21,176 bases of DNA from CAYGUK01 sp964352985 (GCA_964352985.1 CAYGUK010000068.1:1-21176), one strand, 5' to 3'. Shown: positions 8,369-16,906, counted from the stretch's first letter. A program made the numbers and translations. The notes: generated by a model from the sequence alone, not told the origin.

Positions 8369-9580
8369 ATGTCAGATCATAAACAAGTAAAAAATGAAGA
8401 TTTCGATTATTTAGCTGATTGTAAAGAAGCAACTTTACTTAAGCGAACCCCATTTGCTTCGGCCCTACTTTATGTTTTGATTATATTACTCGTTGTGGGA
8501 TTTTTCTGGGCGAAATATGCGGTATTAGATGAAGTCACTCATGCAGAAGGAAAAGTTGTTCCACCTTCTGAAGTCAAAAAAATACAAAACTTAGAAGGCG
8601 GGATCTTATCAGAAATATTAGTGTCACAAGGGGAAGATGTTAAAAAAGGTCAAGTTTTGGTTCGCATCGATGACACCCGATTCGCTGCGCAATATCGCGA
8701 ACAACGCGCACAATATTTAGCATTACTAGGCTCACTTGCAAGACTCAAAGCGGAAACCAATGGTAAAACTTCGATTATATTTCCCGATGAATTAAAAGAT
8801 CATCCCAAAATAAAAATACGCGAAACCAATTTATTCAATCAACGTTTACAAGCCTTAAATGATTCAATCAAGATTCTGGAACGCAGTTACAATTTAGCTA
8901 ACAAGGAATTAGATATGACAACCCCTTTGGTTGAGCAAGGCGTTATGTCGAAAATAGAATTATTCAGATTACAAAGACAAGTCAATGAGCTTAAAGGTCA
9001 AATCGAAGAAAAACGTGATACTTATGAAGAACGCGCACATACTGAATTAGTTAAGCAACAAGGTGAACTTGATGCCATTGCTGAAAGCTTATTTTCGATG
9101 CAAGATAGAGTTAAAAGAACCACCATTACATCACCTGTTGATGGCACGATTAAAGATATTCATATAAATACTATTGGTGGGATTATCCAACCTGGAATGG
9201 ATATCATGGAAATTGTGCCGAATGAAGATTATTTAATCGTTGAAGCAAAAGTAAATCCCAAAGATATAGCATTTATAAAAATCGGGCAAAAAGCAAAAGT
9301 TAAGTTTACGGCCTATGATTTTTCAATTTATGGTGGATTAGACGGCAAGGTGACTTATATTAGTGCTGATACCATCAAAGAAGATGATCGTGAACAAAAA
9401 GTCTATTATGAAGTATTAGTGCGAACAGATAAAAATTTTCTCGGTACCGAAAAACGCCCACTACCTTTAAAAGTCGGGATGATAGCCAATGTGGATATTT
9501 TAACTGGCCGTAAATCTGTCCTTGATTATTTATTAAAACCATTAATAAAAGCAAAAACAAATGCATTTACTGAACGCTAA
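8369..9580 (+). CDS. Type I secretion membrane fusion protein, HlyD family
   Basis: Periplasmic adaptor that joins the ABC transporter to a TolC-like outer-membrane channel. It has a short cytoplasmic N-terminus, one transmembrane helix (about 30-48), a first half lipoyl-like hairpin domain with the HlyD signature region VVPPSEVKKIQNLEGGIL, a long charged helical hairpin likely to be coiled coil (about 105-240), a second lipoyl half (TITSPVDGTIKDI) and a beta-barrel C-terminal part (ANVDILTGRKSVLDYLLKPL). The 403 residues match LapC/LssD/HlyD proteins. ATG 8369 is chosen because AAGGAG lies eight bases upstream; a GTG at 8360 overlaps that ribosome binding site. It forms a two-gene unit with the ABC transporter. 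The TolC-like component is absent from the window. Confidence 0.94.
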   Translation: MSDHKQVKNEDFDYLADCKEATLLKRTPFASALLYVLIILLVVGFFWAKYAVLDEVTHAEGKVVPPSEVKKIQNLEGGILSEILVSQGEDVKKGQVLVRIDDTRFAAQYREQRAQYLALLGSLARLKAETNGKTSIIFPDELKDHPKIKIRETNLFNQRLQALNDSIKILERSYNLANKELDMTTPLVEQGVMSKIELFRLQRQVNELKGQIEEKRDTYEERAHTELVKQQGELDAIAESLFSMQDRVKRTTITSPVDGTIKDIHINTIGGIIQPGMDIMEIVPNEDYLIVEAKVNPKDIAFIKIGQKAKVKFTAYDFSIYGGLDGKVTYISADTIKEDDREQKVYYEVLVRTDKNFLGTEKRPLPLKVGMIANVDILTGRKSVLDYLLKPLIKAKTNAFTER

Positions 9581-9746
9581 ATCATTTGTCACACAAATCT
9601 AATTAATTTACTCAAGCACACACCTTACATTTAAAGCTAATAAAGAAATAGCATTACAATACATTATACAGGGGTAAGATGTAGCTAAACTCGGCCGATA
9701 AAGCTATGATCGTCCACAAAATGAAGTAACCAAGAGGTGTATAATA

Positions 9747-10247
9747 ATGCACAGAAACAATGATGTAGCGGTTGTCATGGGATCTCAATCTGACTGGGAA
9801 ACTATGCAACACTCGATTAACACACTAAAAGAATTGAATATTTCTTATCACACACAAGTTATTTCAGCGCATCGCACCCCCGATCTGCTTTATGATTTTG
9901 CGAGAAATGCTCGTGCTTCTCACTTTAAAATCATCATTGCTGGTGCTGGCGGTGCTGCGCATTTACCTGGCATGATAGCAGCATTAACGGATTTACCTGT
10001 TTTAGCAGTCCCTATTAAATCTAAAACATTATCTGGTATCGACTCATTATTATCTATAGTGCAAATGCCTGCAGGCATTCCGGTGGGAACATTAGCGATT
10101 GGACAAGCCGGTGCAATTAACGCTGCGTTATTAGCCGCCGCTATTTTAAGTAACGATAATAATGATATTTTAAAAAATTTAAAAACATATCGCGAAAATC
10201 AAACACAATCAGTTTTAGACAATCTAACACTTGAGGAAAAAAAATAA
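9747..10247 (+). CDS. purE: N5-carboxyaminoimidazole ribonucleotide mutase (PurE)
   Basis: Cytoplasmic enzyme of de novo purine synthesis that moves the carboxyl group of N5-CAIR to C4, giving CAIR. The class I PurE signature is complete: VVMGSQSDW (Ser13, Asp16), SAHRTPD (Ser40, His42, Arg43), and the glycine-rich AGAGGAAHLPGM followed by GIDSLLSIVQMPAGIPVGT. The 166 residues are the normal length. GAGGTG about nine bases upstream supports ATG 9747. The stop shares one base with the purK start (TAATG), so the two enzymes are translationally coupled. The upstream gap 9581-9746 shows no recognisable PurR-like operator and no convincing promoter. Confidence 0.97.
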   Translation: MHRNNDVAVVMGSQSDWETMQHSINTLKELNISYHTQVISAHRTPDLLYDFARNARASHFKIIIAGAGGAAHLPGMIAALTDLPVLAVPIKSKTLSGIDSLLSIVQMPAGIPVGTLAIGQAGAINAALLAAAILSNDNNDILKNLKTYRENQTQSVLDNLTLEEKK

Positions 10248-11311
10248 TGCGTGTTGGAATTATAGGTGGTGGTCAATTAAGTCGAATGCTAGCATTATCA
10301 AGCATGCATCTTGGAATTGAATTTTCTTTTTTCATCAACACAAAAGAACACAGTGTGAATGGTTTAGGTAAATTATTTCACGGTGATTTTCAACAGTTAA
10401 AAACTCTCGATCCTTTTATTGATGAATCCGATGTGATCACTTATGAAAATGAAAACGTCCCCAATGAGGTGCTAAATTATATCTCTGCAAAACGCCCTCT
10501 TCATCCTAACAAAGATGCGCTTACTTATACTCAAGATAGATTATTAGAAAAACAATTATTCAACAAACTCCATATACCGACTAATGATTTTTTACAAGTA
10601 GAAACATTAGAAGATATTAAATTATTTCTTGCAAAACATGACTATCCTATCGTATTAAAAAAAAGACGCTTCGGTTATGATGGCCGTAATCAAGTTGTCA
10701 TAAAGAATGAAAAAATATTAATTGAATTACAACCCGAACAAATAAGCAATTGCATTGCTGAAGAATTCATTCCCTTTGACCGGGAAATTTCAATCATTGC
10801 AACAAGAAGTAAAACAGAAATATTCTTTTATGATATCAATCAAAATTTCCATGAAAATGGTATTTTAAAAATAACAGAAAATAAATCTAATGATCCCATG
10901 GCAAAAATAGCTGAATCTTATATTCAAACTTTATTAGAAAAATTTAATTATATTGGCACATTAGCCATAGAGTTTTTCTCTAAAGACAATCAACTTCTCG
11001 CCAATGAAGTCGCACCACGAGTTCATAACACAGGCCATTGGACAATTGAAGGTACAGTGACAAGTCAATTTGAAAATCATATTAGAGCGATATTAGATTT
11101 GCCTTTAGGTTCAACCAAAAGTATTTTACATTGCAAAATGTTAAATATTATTTCGACGATGCCAGAGTTAAAAACGCTTCTTACATGCCATCCCCTGGCT
11201 ATCCATGATTATATGAAAAAACCAAGAGAGTTGAGAAAACTAGGTCATATTACAATTGATGTAAATGAAAAAAATACAAACTTGGAAAAATTAATCAGTT
11301 TGCTCAAATAA
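10247..11311 (+). CDS. purK: N5-carboxyaminoimidazole ribonucleotide synthase (PurK)
   Basis: ATP-grasp enzyme that uses ATP and bicarbonate to carboxylate AIR to N5-CAIR, the substrate of PurE encoded just before it. The N-terminus GIIGGGQLSRMLA is the PurK nucleotide/AIR-binding loop. The central ATP-grasp region shows KKRRFGYDGRNQ and EEFIPFDREIS, and the C-terminal part has NEVAPRVHNTGHWTIEG, matching the PurK APRxHNxGHxT signature. The 354 residues are normal. It overlaps purE by one base and lies convergent to the next gene with 28 bases between their stops; only an AT-rich weak inverted repeat (ATATTA/TAATAT) lies there. Confidence 0.96.
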   Translation: MRVGIIGGGQLSRMLALSSMHLGIEFSFFINTKEHSVNGLGKLFHGDFQQLKTLDPFIDESDVITYENENVPNEVLNYISAKRPLHPNKDALTYTQDRLLEKQLFNKLHIPTNDFLQVETLEDIKLFLAKHDYPIVLKKRRFGYDGRNQVVIKNEKILIELQPEQISNCIAEEFIPFDREISIIATRSKTEIFFYDINQNFHENGILKITENKSNDPMAKIAESYIQTLLEKFNYIGTLAIEFFSKDNQLLANEVAPRVHNTGHWTIEGTVTSQFENHIRAILDLPLGSTKSILHCKMLNIISTMPELKTLLTCHPLAIHDYMKKPRELRKLGHITIDVNEKNTNLEKLISLLK

Positions 11312-11339
11312 TTTTATATTACTTTAAAATAATATTTAA

Positions 11340-12251
11340 TCAACGCTTATGTTTAAAATGAAACATACTCTGGTCATAGCCTTTTTCAGCACTTTTTTTC
11401 AACCATCGTTGTGATGGTCCTTCACCTAAAATAAAACTATTTTCACATCTTATGCCAAAATATATTCCTTCACGAATTAATCTCACCGATTCAATAGTTC
11501 GATTATTTGCTAACAATTCTGATAATGGATAACATTCATTAGTCCATGCGTCTAAAATAATTACTTCAGTTGGGTTTCCCCAAGTCTTAGGATCTCTAAG
11601 TTTACTACCAGGCGTTCTATTTATTACGACAAATTCATGATCATATTCTGGATTATCGTTATCTTCATCATCTTGATCAAGATCGTCAATATATACTTCA
11701 ATTTCATCTGATAAAGAACCTGTTAACGCTATTATTTCAATAGGGGTTCCATTCAAAATTTTGGCAAGCCTAGTTAATGAATCAAACTGATAATGCATAA
11801 GTAAAATTAAGGATAATATTGATAAATCAGAACAGTTTCCTATCCCCCATTTAATGACATTTCTCGCAACACGTTCTAGTAGATGCTTTGAGCCATAAAT
11901 ACTTCCATCTTTATGTCTCACCTTATCATCTGGAATAGAGAGTTCATCAAAAACAAAATCATTTAAATTTAAAAGACTAATGTAACCATCTTCTCTTGCT
12001 AATTTTATTTGGGGTTGTATTTGTACTGGAATGAAAATTAATGTTTCCGAATCATCCCCGGTAAACCCTAAGTCCAAAGTCAGTGTAAAAATCCAATCTC
12101 GAATTCCCCTGTCATCTTTTGATGCTCTCATCGCATTAAGCCACAATAATTTAGCGGTATTACGGTGCTCTCTATTACTTGAAATTGGGGCAAAGATTCG
12201 TGCTTTTTTTAAAACCAGCTTTGCAATATGTAGTAGAACTTTTGATTTCAT
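11340..12251 (-). CDS. Uncharacterised protein with papain/transglutaminase-like Cys-His-Asp pattern
   Basis: 303 residues with no signal peptide or clear membrane segment; a basic N-terminal helix precedes a mixed domain. In order it carries WGIGNCSDLS (Cys140) at the start of a hydrophobic helix, a very acidic loop (about 188-203, mostly Asp and Glu), DHEFVVINR (His205) on a strand, and VIILDAW (Asp234) followed by YPLSEL. The order Cys at a helix start, His in HxFVVI and Asp in DxW is the pattern of papain-like and transglutaminase-like cysteine proteases or deamidases, including several effectors of intracellular bacteria. This is inferred from spacing and local sequence; no named family is recognised. 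A possible promoter lies at 12299-12326. No good ribosome binding site is seen before ATG 12251. The acidic loop between Cys and His may be an insertion. Confidence 0.6.
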   Translation of the reverse strand: MKSKVLLHIAKLVLKKARIFAPISSNREHRNTAKLLWLNAMRASKDDRGIRDWIFTLTLDLGFTGDDSETLIFIPVQIQPQIKLAREDGYISLLNLNDFVFDELSIPDDKVRHKDGSIYGSKHLLERVARNVIKWGIGNCSDLSILSLILLMHYQFDSLTRLAKILNGTPIEIIALTGSLSDEIEVYIDDLDQDDEDNDNPEYDHEFVVINRTPGSKLRDPKTWGNPTEVIILDAWTNECYPLSELLANNRTIESVRLIREGIYFGIRCENSFILGEGPSQRWLKKSAEKGYDQSMFHFKHKR

Positions 12252-12298
12252 TCTATTAGTTTTATTATTATTAAATATCTTATCGTTATTGTTGCCAT

Positions 12299-12326
12299 AA
12301 TATAAAGCAATTTAACTGAATTTCAA
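12299..12326 (-). promoter_or_regulatory. Possible promoter of the Cys-His-Asp protein gene
   Basis: On the minus strand TTGAAA (12326-12321), a 16-base spacer, then TATATT (12304-12299), which runs into TATTAT. It lies about 47 bases before ATG 12251. Good hexamer matches, but the region is AT-rich, so chance occurrence is possible. Confidence 0.4.
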
Positions 12327-12446
12327 GTAGATTTATTACCTTGAAAAAAAACAATAAAAAACACTTAGGATATTTATCGAAAAAAAACCAGCAGTAAATT
12401 TCCATCACTTGATAAACTTTTTAATTAAGAATCGAATGCCATAGAT

Positions 12447-12815
12447 CTATACTGTAAAATATCTATCTATAATACAAATTTGCTTGTTATTAATTTGCGA
12501 TTCTTCTTCCTCCGGTATAAATGCAGTAAAATCAATTTTGTCAACTATTGCAAACTTTAAAACTATAGGAAAATGATCAATTAAATCTGTCAACTCAAAA
12601 AGATGAGGAATAGCCTCAGCTATTTTATCCACGGCATCTTCGATATCCACCTCATCAATAACATTGATTAATTTAGAAACAAGACATTGCGGATATTTTT
12701 TCTGATACGCTTCAACACATTCATTTAAAAGTACGGCAAGATAACCTTCTCTATCAATTAACTCTTTTACACGATGTAAACTGAATGCAAGTTCTTGTTT
12801 AGATACTCTAAACAT
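12447..12815 (-). CDS. Small acidic hypothetical protein
   Basis: 122 residues, mostly predicted helix from the pattern of Leu, Val and Ile (residues 5-85), with many acidic residues (VDIEDAVDKIAEAI, PEEEES). There is no signal peptide or membrane segment and no recognised family. ATG 12815 has AAGG seven bases upstream, supporting the start. It lies upstream of and in the same direction as the Cys-His-Asp protein gene, 195 bases away, and that gap contains a possible separate promoter. Coding status rests on the ribosome binding site, ordinary residue composition and the absence of a better frame. Confidence 0.55.
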   Translation of the reverse strand: MFRVSKQELAFSLHRVKELIDREGYLAVLLNECVEAYQKKYPQCLVSKLINVIDEVDIEDAVDKIAEAIPHLFELTDLIDHFPIVLKFAIVDKIDFTAFIPEEEESQINNKQICIIDRYFTV

Positions 12816-13021
12816 TTATTGGCCTTATTTGTTAAAAATTTAATTTATGTTGCATGTCACTTATTCTTTTTATAAGTATTTAATTTGGATAATTTTCAAT
12901 TTTAATCTACTAACAAACCTTATATCAAACTTATTTTTTAATTTTTGATAGTTCGAATTTACAATAAAAATGTTACTGAAATATTTATATTATAATAAAC
13001 GATGAGATTCACCAGCAAATC

Positions 13022-13053
13022 ACGCCACATTCATTTCACTCTGAATGTGGCGT
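13022..13053 (-). terminator. Hairpin downstream of the RTX/cadherin gene
   Basis: A perfect 12-bp inverted repeat (ACGCCACATTCA / TGAATGTGGCGT) around an eight-base loop, starting 11 bases past the stop codon at 13064-13066. The position fits a terminator or 3' end stabiliser, but the following minus-strand sequence (GATTTGCTGG) is not a strong T-run, so it may need Rho or act only as a stability element. The rest of the gap 12816-13021 is AT-rich with nothing recognised. Confidence 0.55.
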
Positions 13054-13063
13054 TAAATCTAGT

Positions 13064-16000
13064 TTACAATATGACATCAGGATTTACGGGTAGCAAATCA
13101 TCATTTGTAACACTAGTGCCACTTAGCGTGCTATTATTAGCCGCAATGAGGCCCGTATTATCGCTCGTGCTTGAAGAATCATTTTGTTCTCCCCCAAATA
13201 TATCATTCCATGCTAGACTATTACTTGCAATTTCTTGGGTTTCATCAACATCCGAAATATTAATCGTAAAATCTTGATTACTTAATTGACCATTATTATC
13301 TAAGACTCTTACAGTAATGGAATGTGAAGTTGCTGTTTCAAAATCAATTAAAGTGGCATTTGCAACAGAAATCACCCCATCCGTACTATTAATACTAAAA
13401 CGACCACCGGCATCTTCGATTAAAGTATAGCTTGGTACTTCGCCAGTATCATTGCGACTTGAGACTTGCCCAACAATCGAACCAACTTCTACATTTTCGG
13501 CAATAACATTATTATCAAGCGAAATGTCCCATGGTGCTTCATTCACATTTGTAATATTAACAGCAAAAGTGCTACTTCCTCTAGCACCATTACTATCAAT
13601 CGCATCGATAGTAATCGCATGCTGTTGAGCCATTTCAAAATCAAGTAAACTCCCATTTTTTACGATTAAAAAACCCAGATTAGCGTCAATATCAAACCGT
13701 CCACCCGCATCGTTACTTAAACTATAGGTCACCACACCAGTTGCATTGAAGGCAATCGCTTGACCAATAAAATTGCCATCAGGTGCGTTTTCATCTGTAC
13801 GATTCCCCGCTAAGAAAATTGTAATTGTACTAGGTGGCGTTTCATCAACATCTGTGACACCGATGACAAAATCTTTAGTGCTACTTAGTCCTGTGCCATC
13901 TTCCACTAACACTTGGATGGCATGCTGCGCATTAGTTTCAAAATCTAAACGTGAACCATCAATTACACTAATTTCTCCATTTATAGCATTTATGCCAAAG
14001 CGACCATCCGCATCATTTAATAAACTATACTGAGGTGCTTCGCCTATATCATTAATACTAGATACAGTTCCGACTAAGGAGCCATTTACAGAATTTTCTG
14101 CGATATTTTGATTGCTCAATTGAATACTTAATGGTACTTCATTCACATCTTCGATATTAATTGTGAAAAGTTGATCAAAGAAATTCCCTGTTCCATCCTC
14201 TGCTCTGACACTAATATTAAAATTGGTGAAACCCGATTCATAATCGAAGCTTACACCGTTATTAACAAACAATTCGCCAGTCGTAGCATCAATACGAAAA
14301 CGTCCCACGGCATCATTAAGAAGAGTATAAGTTGGGAGTTCACCTATATCATTATCACTTGTTACTACGCCAACTAATACGCCACCTGTCGCAGTTTCAA
14401 GTAATGTATTATTACTCAATTGCACATTGAATGGAATTTCATTGACATTTAGCAAATTGATAGTGAAATCTTGCAGACTGGAATGTCCCGTTCCATCTTC
14501 AACTAAAACACTCACTGAATGAGACACAGCTTTTTCATAATCAATCAAAGTATCATCAAGAACTGAAATGATACCGCTAGCACTATCAATAGTAAAACGA
14601 CCACCTGCATTATCATTAAAAGAATATCTCGCTGTTTCGCCTAAATCATTTTCACTGGATACGCGACCAATTTGCGTGCCAGTTAAAACATTTTCAGTAA
14701 CAGTATCATTGCTTAATTGAATGTTAAAAGGATCTTCATTTAAATCATTTAAGGAAATACCAAATTCAAGACGTGATATATTACCTGTCCCATCATTGAC
14801 TTCAACAATAATAAAATGTTGATTGGTAATTTCATAATTTAATAAATCACTATTTCCGACAGTTATTGCACCACTTGACTCATCAATAGAAAAACGACCA
14901 TCTGCATTATTCGCTAAACGATAAATGGGTGTTTCACCAAAATCATTTGCTGAACTGATTATTCCAACAACAGTACCCGTTGTCGCATTTTCATCGACTC
15001 GATTGTTGGATAATTGAATGTTTTCTGGGCTTTCATTAACATCATTAACGAAGATATTAAAACTCTGTTGAGTAGTATTTCCAGTCCCATCATCAACTTC
15101 AACGATAATCGAATGTTGATTATTTTGTTCAAAGTTAAGTAATGATGAATTTGCAACACTGACTTCACCACTTGCGGAATCGATATTAAAACGTCCACCT
15201 GCATTATCAAGTAAACGATAAATCGGTGTTTCGCCATTATCATTATCAGAAGAAATTACACCAACGACTGTGCCAACCACTGAACCTTCGTTAACTTGGT
15301 TGTTAGACCATTGTAGATTTTCAGGGTTTTCATTAACATCTCTTACATTTAAAACAAACGATTTATCAAAAGGACCATCACCATCAACTAACACTGAAAA
15401 AGATAAATTAAATTCGCTAAGTGTTTCAAAATTTAATAAATCACTATTAGCTACTGTTATTGCACCCGTTGCTGCATCAATGGCAAAGGCACCGCCCCCA
15501 TCATTGATTAAACTAAATTGTAGATCAGTTGCATCAGTGACACGAATATGCGCCACTAACGTCCCAATAGGCGCATGCTCATCAACATCATTATTTAAAC
15601 TTTCAATAATGATTTCTGGCTCAACAACAACAGGCGAAGTTACATTCAAAACTAGATTATCAATTCCACTAACCTTAAGTTGAAGCAAGTTACCTTCCGG
15701 ATCATAATCACGAAAATCAAAAATATCCCATTCACAATTATCACTAAGAAAATCTTCAAAATCAGCAAGGGCTTTTTTAAACCAATCTTGTGAACTCACG
15801 ACATCAGTCGTATCAATGATTAATGTATCCTGCCCTTTACTAGCATGGATAATATCAAAATCACCCTCATTTTCTAAAACATTATAAGTAATTTGATCGT
15901 CACCATATCCAGAATAAACATAATCACTACCGCTACCGGCATTAATTATATCGTTACCATCGTATTTAATAACAATATCATTGCCGTTCCCCATATTAAT

Positions 16001-16549
16001 AACATCATTTCCGCCAAAACCCCGGTAATAATCATTACCATCGCCCATGTTAATGATATCGTCACCGCAACCAGCATAAACAATATCATTTCCACTGCCA
16101 GTATCGATATTATTATCGCCACCTTTAGCATAAACAAAGTCATGTCCTTCACCAGCAATAATCGTATCATTGCCCCAACCGACTTTTACGTAGTCATTGC
16201 CTGTTCCTGCATCGATAATATTATTCCCACAATAAGTGTAAATGTAATCGCACCCTTCACCTGCATTTACTATGTTATCACCGTGCGAATCGATTATCGT
16301 ATCGTTACCTTTACCACCATTTAAGGTATCATTTCCTCTATCACCATAAAGTTTATCGTTTCCCTCTCCTCCATTTAAAACATCATCGCCATCACCACCA
16401 TAGAGAAGATCATTGCCTTCATCACCATTTAAAATATCATTTCCATCACGACCATATATTTTATCATGCCCTTTAGAGCCATGAATTTCATCATCAGAAT
16501 TGGAACCCACTATAGAATAAGAAGACTTAGAACAACCACGTTTTGACAT
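13064..16549 (-). CDS. Large RTX/cadherin-repeat protein, probable type I secreted adhesin
   Basis: 1161 residues without an N-terminal signal peptide. Residues 15-221 are 23 consecutive calcium-binding RTX nonapeptides of type GGxGxDxLx. A linker (about 222-310) contains an acidic stretch with DFEDFLSD and DIFDFRDYD. Residues 311-1105 are eight cadherin-like repeats of about 99 residues, each with NDAGGRFxID, a central LLxFE and terminal DVNExP calcium motifs. The final 56 residues are Ser/Thr/Asn-rich and end NPDVIL, the likely place for a type I secretion signal. The expected role is a calcium-stiffened extracellular adhesin or matrix protein exported by the ABC/HlyD pair at 6177-9580. ATG 16549 is chosen because GAGG lies eight bases upstream; the frame is open 19 codons further to 16606 without such a site. 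The RTX-first order is unusual. Confidence 0.92.
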   Translation of the reverse strand: MSKRGCSKSSYSIVGSNSDDEIHGSKGHDKIYGRDGNDILNGDEGNDLLYGGDGDDVLNGGEGNDKLYGDRGNDTLNGGKGNDTIIDSHGDNIVNAGEGCDYIYTYCGNNIIDAGTGNDYVKVGWGNDTIIAGEGHDFVYAKGGDNNIDTGSGNDIVYAGCGDDIINMGDGNDYYRGFGGNDVINMGNGNDIVIKYDGNDIINAGSGSDYVYSGYGDDQITYNVLENEGDFDIIHASKGQDTLIIDTTDVVSSQDWFKKALADFEDFLSDNCEWDIFDFRDYDPEGNLLQLKVSGIDNLVLNVTSPVVVEPEIIIESLNNDVDEHAPIGTLVAHIRVTDATDLQFSLINDGGGAFAIDAATGAITVANSDLLNFETLSEFNLSFSVLVDGDGPFDKSFVLNVRDVNENPENLQWSNNQVNEGSVVGTVVGVISSDNDNGETPIYRLLDNAGGRFNIDSASGEVSVANSSLLNFEQNNQHSIIVEVDDGTGNTTQQSFNIFVNDVNESPENIQLSNNRVDENATTGTVVGIISSANDFGETPIYRLANNADGRFSIDESSGAITVGNSDLLNYEITNQHFIIVEVNDGTGNISRLEFGISLNDLNEDPFNIQLSNDTVTENVLTGTQIGRVSSENDLGETARYSFNDNAGGRFTIDSASGIISVLDDTLIDYEKAVSHSVSVLVEDGTGHSSLQDFTINLLNVNEIPFNVQLSNNTLLETATGGVLVGVVTSDNDIGELPTYTLLNDAVGRFRIDATTGELFVNNGVSFDYESGFTNFNISVRAEDGTGNFFDQLFTINIEDVNEVPLSIQLSNQNIAENSVNGSLVGTVSSINDIGEAPQYSLLNDADGRFGINAINGEISVIDGSRLDFETNAQHAIQVLVEDGTGLSSTKDFVIGVTDVDETPPSTITIFLAGNRTDENAPDGNFIGQAIAFNATGVVTYSLSNDAGGRFDIDANLGFLIVKNGSLLDFEMAQQHAITIDAIDSNGARGSSTFAVNITNVNEAPWDISLDNNVIAENVEVGSIVGQVSSRNDTGEVPSYTLIEDAGGRFSINSTDGVISVANATLIDFETATSHSITVRVLDNNGQLSNQDFTINISDVDETQEIASNSLAWNDIFGGEQNDSSSTSDNTGLIAANNSTLSGTSVTNDDLLPVNPDVIL
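13235..15619 (-). repeat. Eight tandem cadherin-like coding repeats of about 300 bp
   Basis: Eight units of about 98-101 codons encode residues 311-1105 of the RTX/cadherin protein. Shared marks are a start of the type IQLSNxxVxEN, a central GRFxID followed by GxISV, L-x-(F/Y)-E, and the ending DVNExP. Units 2 and 3 are the most alike (both have GETPIYRL and GRF), whereas units 1 and 7 are the most diverged. Unit 1 lacks the GRF motif, having GGAFAID instead. Confidence 0.88.
15887..16507 (-). repeat. Array of 23 RTX nonapeptide coding repeats (27 bp each)
   Basis: Residues 15-221 of the RTX/cadherin protein form 23 uninterrupted nine-residue units. Repeats 2-7 alternate between endings in Tyr and Asn (KIY, ILN, LLY, VLN, KLY, TLN), so the true unit there is 18 residues. 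Later units become degenerate, and three carry cysteine (residues 100, 107 and 161). In RTX folds consecutive repeats form a calcium-filled parallel beta-roll. Confidence 0.9.
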
Positions 16550-16906
16550 AAACTTTTCCTCACACACAAGCACTTTTACAGTTCCATACCTTAAAGGTAT
16601 AGCCATTTCATTTTAAGCAAAGCAAAATTCATTTTTCTGAAACTATATTTTAAATTTTAAAAGTGTAAGGTTTATTTTTATCAACTCATTAAGTAGACAC
16701 TGAGAATTTGTTGAGGTTCCTCATCATAAAAAATAATATGTTATTTTATAATATATCTTAATCTGCCTCGCTGACATATCTTACATTGTATTTAGTCATT
16801 CTCTTAATCACTTGTCGACTTTTTTACAAAAACGAATTGATTTGTTAGTATTCAAATGCGCTCCCTTGCAGCGCAAAATCGAGCGGGATGGAAATTGGGA
16901 AAACAC
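16550..16906. other. Divergent intergenic region between the RTX gene and the cytochrome c gene
   Basis: About 357 bases, very AT-rich, between two divergent genes. The left part holds a possible minus-strand promoter (16656-16684). The right part holds the optional 17-codon upstream extension of the cytochrome gene (from ATG 16856). No RNA gene, operator or strong inverted repeat was recognised. Confidence 0.6.
16656..16684 (-). promoter_or_regulatory. Possible promoter of the RTX/cadherin gene
   Basis: On the minus strand TTGATA (16684-16679), a 17-base spacer, then TTTAAA (16661-16656). A transcript from here would have a leader of about 100 bases before ATG 16549. The -10 match is modest. 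Confidence 0.3.

Noticed and set aside
9581..9746. Regulatory element such as a PurR box or riboswitch before purE
   Set aside because: No PurR-like palindrome or conserved riboswitch core was seen in these 166 bases.
13235..15619. Regular repeats that could suggest a CRISPR or satellite array
   Set aside because: The period is about 300 bp, the units are diverged and encode cadherin-like domains in one continuous frame.
15893..16324. Long plus-strand open frame rich in Ile, Asn and Thr opposite the RTX repeats
   Set aside because: It is the antisense shadow of the 27-bp RTX coding repeats; it has repetitive composition, no ribosome binding site and no family, while the minus-strand protein has clear motifs.
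13064..16549. LapG-type cleavage site and retention module in the RTX/cadherin protein
   Set aside because: The N-terminus goes almost directly into RTX repeats, without a retention domain or an AAG motif in a linker.
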